DNA of 64,000 nucleotides from Paramacrobiotus metropolitanus. Lineage: Eukaryota > Tardigrada > Eutardigrada > Parachela > Macrobiotidae. Below are positions 56,710-64,000 of this stretch, in pieces. The DNA lies in assembly GCF_019649055.1 (NCBI RefSeq), contig NW_026570306.1:186001-250000 (forward strand), in the 5' to 3' direction. A program made the position numbers and the translations under genes. The notes under the pieces are model-generated. The model searched no databases and was not told where the DNA came from. It worked only from the letters and a program-made list of their open reading frames with translations. Within the stretch, counting starts at the first letter, position 1; each line of letters starts with the position of its first letter.

Positions 56710-59700
56710 TCAACTCGTACCCCATTTTTTCTTAAAAATATGACCAGGGAGTTTGCTTTCAAACTTTTCAATTTCTTCTCTCATATTAGGCCAATAATAT
56801 TTTTTAACTTCATACAGACACTTGAATATTGTCATATCTGGACCGAATTCTTTCTCATAATTAACCCGTTTATTCGTAGCTAACATAAGCTTCTCACGCC
56901 ATTGGAAAGGGATAAAAATATGCGAATTATACCGCTCACTACCTGGCGTTTTATGACGTACAAGTTCATTATTTTCAACCAACAACGAATTAATTTCCGC
57001 TCGTACTGCCTCAGAATCTACATTCTTCGGATTCTTATAAAAATTGCGCCATGACTGAATATCTACACACCTCTGTTGTTGTTCCAACCAAAAAGCTTTA
57101 CTATCCCATTCGGCATTAGACGGAAAATAAAATTCATCACCGTCATTCGTCTTTGGTCTACTCCATTTAGGCAAACTATTAGATTTTCCTGACCGCTTAC
57201 TTTTCACTTTAGATTCGTCATTCTTAGCGACTTCTATACACTGAGCTTCCGCTTTCTGAGTTACTTCTTGCGGTGGTACATATTTACCACGCAACTCTAC
57301 TGGTACTTCCGCATAACCCGTTACATTTACTGGTACTACAGACTCTACCACTACTTTCTGTTGTGCTGCTACAGGACTAACTTCCGGTTCAACTCGCTTA
57401 TGTGCGACCGTAGATTTCTCAACGGTACATGCATCAACATGCTGTACTTGACTGCCGCTACTAACTACTCCGTCGAAAATAATTTCTGGACTCGCATTAA
57501 CTGCAACTGCTTGCTTCGGCAAATAACAATAAAAATCCTCATTAGTTAATTTCCTAATATCATCCGCTACTTTATGTATTCCCTTACTATCCCTAACAAT
57601 ACAAACTGACTTTCCATTATTGCAAAAAGCATTTGACGTCTTAATGCAAATACTATTAGCACCATTTCTTTCATTAAAAATATTAACTGCGTTACACTCA
57701 CATGCCTGTAACTTTTTACAAACAACATCGTGAAAATCATCTTCATAATAGTTTTCGCCTTCTGAATAGATTTCTTCAACCGGAACAACATTTCCCAAAT
57801 AAAAATTTTCAGATAAATCTATCGAATCATCCGAATTATTCACAACAATTATACCGCAATAACCATTTTCATCAAACTTAACAATACCGTCACAAAACAA
57901 TAATAGACCGCAGTTTTTACCTTCATACTCGAAATTCTGCTCTAATAATCCGCCCTTAATTAATTCTGCTAGTTCACTTCCGAATTTGTTAATACGCGCA
58001 CGTATAACTCCCCTATTTCTCGGCTGAATTTCAATCGGATACTGAGGTACTAACCCTAATTTACTAAAATCAGCTAACCGTTTCATCGTTGCTGTATTAA
58101 TTTCTACTGATTTCTGACTTTGTATTGCCGGTACTGAAACAACTTCCTTAGCTGTCTGCACTGCCGGAATCGGCACAGTTTCTTCGACCTTTTGTCTTCC
58201 CAGGACTACTATATTTAGTTCTGATTCGGGCACACTCTCGAACATGCCTTCAATACTAATATCGACTTGCTGCGTACTGTTCTGAATTTCGGGGACACTA
58301 CTATCCTTCTCTGTTTCCGAACTAACAACCTTCCTTGTTTCCATAGTGGCTACCTGACACTCTCGCTTCGGTAAGTCTTTTATCCTATGCGATAATTTCC
58401 GCCAATCGTCAGTTAGACTTACTGACCCGTTACTCCTCTGAACAATAACCGCTGGAGTTCCAAAAGTAGAATCCGACACCAAATGCTTAGACTCGAGTTT
58501 ACTGACCATTTCCTCCGTATCTCGGTCAATATTATCGGCACCTACTTTCCTATTAACGAGTTTTTTCGCCCAACACTCGCAATTTTTGGCAATAGTACAA
58601 ACTGCATCATGAAAATTATCGTTGAATTTATCCGAACCGACCGCATAAATTTCGTCAATAGGCTCTAATTCACCCAGAAATAGATTACCGCCAATTTGCA
58701 CAGTTTTATCCGACAGATTCATCACAGGAATACGTAAACACCCATTTTCATTAACATCAATCACACCGTCAAACAGAAGCAAATTGCCAAACCGTTTACC
58801 TTCATACTCAAAGTTTTGCTCAACCAAACCATTTCTCACCAATTCAGCAATTTCAGATTCAGACTTATTTATACGTGCACGAATCACTCCTTTAGACCGA
58901 GGTTTAATATCAACCGCAAATTGAGGAAAAACTTCCATAGTACAAAAATCAACTGCCGGTTTATTCTGCTTCGTTGCCGCTTCATTCACCAGACGTGCCG
59001 TTTCATTGCTCACCACAGGTACTTCTTTGTTCAACTCAAATATAGGCTCATTCCGAAAAGCAGACTCATTCCGAGGAACAGACCCATTCCGAAGATTTCT
59101 CTTCTCAACATTCGACTGTCTAACGTTTTGCTTAACATTCGACTGAACAGGTGGAACTGACCACTCATCATCTTCTGCCGGAGCTATTCCTGAAAATGTC
59201 ACTTTCTTACCGTTTTTCTTAGCCTTCGTCGGCTTATCACTCTTCTTATACGCCGCATCTACTCTATTCCGCTTAATCGGATCCAACAGACTACTCGGTA
59301 ACGGATCACGTATTACTCCTGGTCTATTTACCTGAATAGGACCGTCAAAATCCACTCGAGAAATAGCTCTCGCCATAGCACGCTGGTCTACCGCTGAGAC
59401 TGGTGCCTTACCAAGGTCAACATCATAATTGCCTTCAGCCGGTACAAATTTTCCATCGACAAAATCTCCAGTTTCTCCTTGCAATACCGCGAACTTATTC
59501 GTGTATTTCGGATCGACCCAAGTTGCCACTTCATCTTTCGACAAATCTGACTGCAAGTACTCATTACTTGCCGGATCTGGATGTCTCGGAGGACGAGTAT
59601 CCCGATGCTCAGGATAACAGAACTTACAATTAGACTCGACATGATCAATTTCAACTAGCATATTCGGCCAATAAAATTTTTCAACCAAAAGACGATAAGT

Positions 59701-62700
59701 CGTAGTATCTTTCAAAATTTTCTCGTGCTTAACTGCCGCATGTACTGCTAAAATCAATTTAACACGCCAGTGATACGGTACAAAAATACGTGGTTTAGCG
59801 CCTCGCGCCTCATTCTTATGACACAAAACTCCATCGTAAATCGTAAACCAGTTAATCTCTTCCTTAATGAAATTCGTATCTGCCTTATGAGGATTTAAAT
59901 GCAAATGATACCAACACTTAGCGTCACCCTGCGCTCTCTGCTGTGCTCGCCAAAACGTGACCTTATTGAAATCCACAAGACTCGGTTTCATCTCACGTGT
60001 TTCCGGATCAAGTCTCGGTATCATCCAACGTTTCCAATCCGATTCAAATTTATACTGTGCACTTTTAACAGGCACTCTCTTACCGTTATTCTGTTCAACT
60101 GGAACTACGTTCAATTTCTTACCCGCAATCGTCAAAGATTTGCCGTTATTAACCGCTTTATCGCCATTAACTGCTGGCTGATTAATTCCTTTCTCCATCA
60201 AATGCTGATTACGTTTAACCATATTCGAATCAGGAAAAGTACGTCGCTGCACAATACTCTTATTCTGAGAATTATTCTGAAGGGTTTGGGCGGGTGGGAC
60301 CGCATAACTACGCACATTCTCATCATTACCTTTACCCCCGCAAACTTGCTTAATACTGCTATCGGCTGGGAAAGAGTTACCCCCGCAAACTTGCTGAGAC
60401 ACACCCCCGCAAACTTGCTGTTCACCTGAATTCGTACTACTGAAAACTTCTTCCTCAAAAATTCTGCCATTATTTTGTCCGCGGAAATTCTGATTATTCA
60501 CAATTACCGGTTCATCAACATGACCAAGTAATTTATCATATCGCTTACGAACATCCGCTAAGTCTGAATCCCTTACACTACGATTTACTGCCGTATCGTT
60601 CGTAACTTCTCTCTGCTGGGTGGTGGATTGAGATACACCCCCGCAAACTTGCTTACCGCCACCTGCTTGCTGATTATTACTCAACTGAGATTCCGAATTA
60701 TCTACGTCTGCGTAACAAATCGAATCTGAAACTCTCGGCCATTTTCTCACCGCATAATCCATCTCCATCTGACAAATATCGACTGGTGCACCGATGTACA
60801 CATTATGCGCTGTTTTGTACGGAAGAAATTCTGCATACGGAGCAAAACCCAACATGTTCGCCTGCATTAAAGCCGGAATCGACTTACCATAATACGTATG
60901 CACTGGAGCTAACTCGACGAAATTATGCTCTCTGACAATCTCATCCATATCGCAAGTCTTTCTTAATGCATTCTCATGAAGTTTTGCTAACGAATTCTGA
61001 CGAATCATACGCCAGGTCATAGAACTGAAGTCCAAAATAAAAGGCTTCGTGACGAAAAAGTCCATTCCCAAAATAATATGATCGCGATCGCAATTTGTGC
61101 TTACCAAACACGTATGCTCAAATGCCGTACCAAATTCATGAATAGTAATTAAAGTCGACAAAGGTTCAACTGCATGCTGACCATTATATGCCGTATTTAC
61201 CAACATACCCTTAACATGACTCGGACATTGAAAAATATGCAAATCCAACTTCTTCGCTAACCGAAAGGGAATTATCGAAATACTCGAACCTGTATCAATC
61301 ATGACCTTAACCTGTTTGTAATTCACATCAATCGTACAATACCACGCCTGCGCGTCTAACGTCGGCTTATGAATTACCAATTCTGACGCTGGATACTTCG
61401 ACATATCAATTACTTCCGTCGTATTACACTGCGCCGGTTTCTTCTGCCATACGTATTCGAACTCAATCACATTTACCTGCGCACCATAACGTCGCAACAT
61501 TTCTATGGTGGGCTCAATCAGACGAGGATACGCTAAGGGTCGCTGACATGCTGACGCTGCATGCAAATCATGACACTTATAGCAAATTTCCCTACCATTC
61601 GACAATCTCCACTTGTCTCTCTGAATTTGACTCTCATTAAACTGACCACTATTCTGCTGCTGATCGTTTCGAATATCATTCGAAAAATTTCCGCCATTAT
61701 TTCCAAAATTACTACCACCGTTACCGAAATTATTATTACCGTTAAACCGAGGACGAAAATTTCCATTACCATTATTCCCATTAAAACCGCCGCGATTAAA
61801 ATTATTACCGTTCTGAAATCTCGGTCTAAAATTATTCTGTCCGCGAAAATTATTCATAGGCGCCATTTGCCTAAAATTACCCTGATTCTGAAAATTCTGT
61901 GCATTCATCATATTCTGATTATTCTGTAAAGGCTGAAAATTCTGAATTGGCTGACCGCTATTCACCGGAGCCATCGCCATGCTACCTGGCTGTTGCGCTA
62001 TCTGAACGAAAGACTGCTGATCTGACATCTGCACTGGATTCGACATCTGTACTGGAGCATACACTGGTTGCTGTACTGAAGACAACACAGGCTGCTGCAA
62101 AACTACCGGATTCTGATAAACTGGTGGGACCATCTGAACAGGCTGACCACTCCAGTTACCGCCGTTACTGTTTCCAAAATTACTATACTGACGTGTATAA
62201 TTTCCACGCCCTGAATACTGGCCACGGAAGGAATTACCTCTCGCTGAATAATTACCGCGACTTCCATAATTTCCACGGCCACCTCTGAAAGTGCCGCTAA
62301 ATCCGCTGAAACCATTGTTACCGCCTGCACTTACACGCTGAGTTTCAGGAGACTTTTTCTCACCACCGAGAATATTCTGAAGTTTTTCCAACTCTCTCAT
62401 ATGCTTAATCAATTCGTACGGATCAGTAATATTCATGATAAATAAATGCCTATACCAATCTGGCTTATTACTTTTCAATCCTTCAAGCAAAATGCTAGTT
62501 TTCTCAATATCGCCTAATTCCAAATCGTTAAACCACTTAATGAAACTATCCGCATAGTTATCAACTGTATCTTCGTCTCGAAAAATTCTTGCCGTCATTT
62601 CCCTACGTATATCTGCTGGAGACGTCGCAATATTAAAATGTTCAAGAATTTCTTTCTTATAAAAATTTTCCCAATCGCGATTTGGTTTATCGCGAAGTAA

Positions 62701-64000
62701 ACCTTGGAACCATAATACTGCGTTACCTTTCAATGCACCGACAACTTGCCTGCACGTATCGTTGTCGCTCCATCCATTCGACAATCGACACTGATCAACT
62801 TGCGTGAGCCAATGTTCAATCGAACCTGACTTCCGCTTACCTTCGTACGGTTGTAATTTCATCACATTACTCGGCTTACTGGAATTTGCATTCTTCATCG
62901 CCTCCGCCATAATTTTAATCACACCAAGCCAATCTGGATTCGCATTCTGCTGAGCAGCAAAACCACCTGCCGGCGCTGCATTCACGTCTTCCATGTCGAC
63001 ATTACCGTCATCATCGATACCGTTATTTACCGGTATTTCAACATTAACCAAGGGAACATGCCCTACGTTAACCGCCTGCGTATGCCGCCTATCTTGCGAC
63101 TGATGCCTAACACGAGATGCTGCCGAACGAGGCTGATCTGATCTCGGTTCGTTTAACTGACCACTGTCATTACGCGAAACTAAGGGAACTCGGAGAGAGC
63201 TTTCACCCCCGCAAACTTGATTGCTGCTGCTACCGACTGAATTACCCGCGTTAAACTGACTGCTTCCGCTAGCATAATTATTCACGATACCGCTCGGTAC
63301 AAAACCCTGAGACTGACCTGACATATGCGATATATTAGTGTGAGCCGGTGGCTGATTAAAAGCCAAGTTATCCGTGCCTACACGAACTTCAGGTTCAAAA
63401 TTCCACTCTCTTTCATGCGAAATCTGATTGCCCTTCAATTCTTCTGCTTCTACTCGCAATTTTTCCATACGCTGCATTAAATCAAGAATTTCGGAATCTT
63501 TACCGTCAATTCTGACACCAACTGAATGAATTAATTTCTTTTTCTCTTCAAGCGTTGCATTAAGCTTGCGTTCCCTGCTCAAGGCTGATTTTAAATCTTT
63601 TTCCGCAACAATTTTTGCATTACATTCCAGTTTACAATTAACTTTTAACTGCTCAATTTCCAAAAGTAATTTCTTCTCATTTTCTTTGAAAACAGCTAAA
63701 GCCTGCAAATTACTCGAACCAAGCGATTTCGACGCTTCTGCCTTGATTTTCTGCAACTGTTCATTTACTGACCGCAACTGAGCACTAAGCTCCTGATTTT
63801 CCAAAATTAATTTCGACGACTGAGAATCTTCCTCCTCAAGATCGCGAATACGTTTTTCATTCACCTGACACTTACTCGAAAGTGCACGAACATTTTTCTC
63901 ATGTTCTGCATTACTTGCCTGAACTGCCGCTAACTGCTGCCTTAACGCCGAAATATCACTGTGCAGTTTATTTTTCAGTTTATCGTCTTTAGACAAAATT
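56710..64000 (-). CDS. Giant Gag-protease polyprotein with duplicated truncated pol segments; open at the window edge
   Basis: An uninterrupted frame of at least 2428 codons. In order: a long coiled coil (residues 1-200 of the visible part), a Ser/Gln-rich linker, a Ty3/gypsy-type Gag domain (about 380-540, YEGKRKSGSIEHWLTQ), an RGG and Asn/Gln-rich stretch, a zinc-knuckle variant CYKCHDLHAASAC (about 803), a retropepsin with VMIDTGSSISIIP (about 899) and HIILGMDFF, and an H2C2-type zinc module (HAAVKH...NCKFC, about 1419-1457). Then come two copies of a post-protease beta domain (GVIRARINK near 1700 and 2000), each followed by only the first strands of a reverse transcriptase (TPAVIVQRSNGS; SVCIVRDSKG), and a last H2C2-like module without its His/Cys ligands. 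There is no YxDD box and no integrase core. The start lies beyond 64000 or at the Met at 63996. Confidence 0.85.
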   Translation of the reverse strand, partial: ILSKDDKLKNKLHSDISALRQQLAAVQASNAEHEKNVRALSSKCQVNEKRIRDLEEEDSQSSKLILENQELSAQLRSVNEQLQKIKAEASKSLGSSNLQALAVFKENEKKLLLEIEQLKVNCKLECNAKIVAEKDLKSALSRERKLNATLEEKKKLIHSVGVRIDGKDSEILDLMQRMEKLRVEAEELKGNQISHEREWNFEPEVRVGTDNLAFNQPPAHTNISHMSGQSQGFVPSGIVNNYASGSSQFNAGNSVGSSSNQVCGGESSLRVPLVSRNDSGQLNEPRSDQPRSAASRVRHQSQDRRHTQAVNVGHVPLVNVEIPVNNGIDDDGNVDMEDVNAAPAGGFAAQQNANPDWLGVIKIMAEAMKNANSSKPSNVMKLQPYEGKRKSGSIEHWLTQVDQCRLSNGWSDNDTCRQVVGALKGNAVLWFQGLLRDKPNRDWENFYKKEILEHFNIATSPADIRREMTARIFRDEDTVDNYADSFIKWFNDLELGDIEKTSILLEGLKSNKPDWYRHLFIMNITDPYELIKHMRELEKLQNILGGEKKSPETQRVSAGGNNGFSGFSGTFRGGRGNYGSRGNYSARGNSFRGQYSGRGNYTRQYSNFGNSNGGNWSGQPVQMVPPVYQNPVVLQQPVLSSVQQPVYAPVQMSNPVQMSDQQSFVQIAQQPGSMAMAPVNSGQPIQNFQPLQNNQNMMNAQNFQNQGNFRQMAPMNNFRGQNNFRPRFQNGNNFNRGGFNGNNGNGNFRPRFNGNNNFGNGGSNFGNNGGNFSNDIRNDQQQNSGQFNESQIQRDKWRLSNGREICYKCHDLHAASACQRPLAYPRLIEPTIEMLRRYGAQVNVIEFEYVWQKKPAQCNTTEVIDMSKYPASELVIHKPTLDAQAWYCTIDVNYKQVKVMIDTGSSISIIPFRLAKKLDLHIFQCPSHVKGMLVNTAYNGQHAVEPLSTLITIHEFGTAFEHTCLVSTNCDRDHIILGMDFFVTKPFILDFSSMTWRMIRQNSLAKLHENALRKTCDMDEIVREHNFVELAPVHTYYGKSIPALMQANMLGFAPYAEFLPYKTAHNVYIGAPVDICQMEMDYAVRKWPRVSDSICYADVDNSESQLSNNQQAGGGKQVCGGVSQSTTQQREVTNDTAVNRSVRDSDLADVRKRYDKLLGHVDEPVIVNNQNFRGQNNGRIFEEEVFSSTNSGEQQVCGGVSQQVCGGNSFPADSSIKQVCGGKGNDENVRSYAVPPAQTLQNNSQNKSIVQRRTFPDSNMVKRNQHLMEKGINQPAVNGDKAVNNGKSLTIAGKKLNVVPVEQNNGKRVPVKSAQYKFESDWKRWMIPRLDPETREMKPSLVDFNKVTFWRAQQRAQGDAKCWYHLHLNPHKADTNFIKEEINWFTIYDGVLCHKNEARGAKPRIFVPYHWRVKLILAVHAAVKHEKILKDTTTYRLLVEKFYWPNMLVEIDHVESNCKFCYPEHRDTRPPRHPDPASNEYLQSDLSKDEVATWVDPKYTNKFAVLQGETGDFVDGKFVPAEGNYDVDLGKAPVSAVDQRAMARAISRVDFDGPIQVNRPGVIRDPLPSSLLDPIKRNRVDAAYKKSDKPTKAKKNGKKVTFSGIAPAEDDEWSVPPVQSNVKQNVRQSNVEKRNLRNGSVPRNESAFRNEPIFELNKEVPVVSNETARLVNEAATKQNKPAVDFCTMEVFPQFAVDIKPRSKGVIRARINKSESEIAELVRNGLVEQNFEYEGKRFGNLLLFDGVIDVNENGCLRIPVMNLSDKTVQIGGNLFLGELEPIDEIYAVGSDKFNDNFHDAVCTIAKNCECWAKKLVNRKVGADNIDRDTEEMVSKLESKHLVSDSTFGTPAVIVQRSNGSVSLTDDWRKLSHRIKDLPKRECQVATMETRKVVSSETEKDSSVPEIQNSTQQVDISIEGMFESVPESELNIVVLGRQKVEETVPIPAVQTAKEVVSVPAIQSQKSVEINTATMKRLADFSKLGLVPQYPIEIQPRNRGVIRARINKFGSELAELIKGGLLEQNFEYEGKNCGLLLFCDGIVKFDENGYCGIIVVNNSDDSIDLSENFYLGNVVPVEEIYSEGENYYEDDFHDVVCKKLQACECNAVNIFNERNGANSICIKTSNAFCNNGKSVCIVRDSKGIHKVADDIRKLTNEDFYCYLPKQAVAVNASPEIIFDGVVSSGSQVQHVDACTVEKSTVAHKRVEPEVSPVAAQQKVVVESVVPVNVTGYAEVPVELRGKYVPPQEVTQKAEAQCIEVAKNDESKVKSKRSGKSNSLPKWSRPKTNDGDEFYFPSNAEWDSKAFWLEQQQRCVDIQSWRNFYKNPKNVDSEAVRAEINSLLVENNELVRHKTPGSERYNSHIFIPFQWREKLMLATNKRVNYEKEFGPDMTIFKCLYEVKKYYWPNMREEIEKFESKLPGHIFKKKWGTS
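60334..60652 (-). repeat. In-frame QVCGG repeats (GCAAGTTTGCGGGGGT), main cluster
   Basis: GCAAGTTTGCGGGGGT on the minus strand occurs at 60334-60349, 60379-60394, 60403-60418 and 60637-60652, always translated QVCGG, with a fifth near-copy at 63205-63220. The stem GCAA/TTGC around GT and the G-run are shared. A partial copy, acccccgcaaac, lies at 39721-39732 outside the ORF. Confidence 0.85.

Noticed and set aside
59899-62288. Multiple + frames opposite the Gag-protease ORF
   Set aside because: Antisense shadows of repetitive Asn/Gly/Gln codons.

Overview
The window looks like nuclear DNA of a small invertebrate animal. The evidence is spliceosomal genes with short introns (73 to about 950 nt, GTAAGT-type donors), metazoan protein families (GT31 glycosyltransferase, RhoGEF, Kelch, Hsp70, an AIG1/septin-like GTPase) and many decayed transposable elements. 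Tardigrade or small crustacean is only a guess. All gene models were built by hand from splice sites, phase and domain continuity.

The left third (1-26 kb) holds host genes: the 3' part of a probable F-box gene (+), a four-exon GTPase gene (-, 3097-7158), a three-exon GT31 galactosyltransferase-like gene (+, 11573-14112) and a five-exon gene (-, 16263-25880). The last is the most striking gene in the window. Read in one frame across four phase-matched introns, it joins an Hsp70 ATPase domain, a RhoGEF DH domain, a PH domain, a protein kinase and Kelch repeats in about 1533 residues. Between these genes lie two foldback elements, a tandem repeat carrying four perfect CRE palindromes, a 185-bp satellite, a 1450-bp element with 192-bp inverted ends and a 5-bp target duplication, and a dead LINE-type reverse transcriptase inside intron 1 of the fusion gene.

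The middle (27-38.6 kb) is a tandem family of secreted peptides on the + strand. Each has a signal peptide and a C-terminal six-cysteine module spaced C-x5-C-x5-C-x3-C-x-C-x10-C, which fits the inhibitor-cystine-knot pattern. The first and fourth copies are open; the second and third carry stops or frameshifts. A further 70-residue secreted peptide lies at 38346-38558.

The right part (38.6-64 kb) is very different: AT-rich, mostly without host genes, and dominated by minus-strand retroelement sequence. It ends in an open frame of at least 2428 codons encoding a coiled coil, Gag, a zinc knuckle and a retropepsin, followed by two copies of a truncated pol segment (post-protease beta domain plus the first strands of RT) and two H2C2-type modules, with no RT or integrase catalytic core. 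Other ORFs in this block encode an RGG/Asn-rich protein, a Ser-rich basic/acidic protein, several 83-100 residue proteins, and one spliced + strand gene (46683-47977). Most of the spacer DNA (about 40.1-43.5, 48.5-52.2 and 54.7-56.7 kb) consists of degenerate tRNA-like units about 100-120 bp apart, all on the minus strand, with A-box and B-box resemblance. Several minus-strand TGGCGCC-type sites resemble LTR/primer-binding-site junctions. The block is best read as one giant non-autonomous element or a nest of related elements; its ends were not established.
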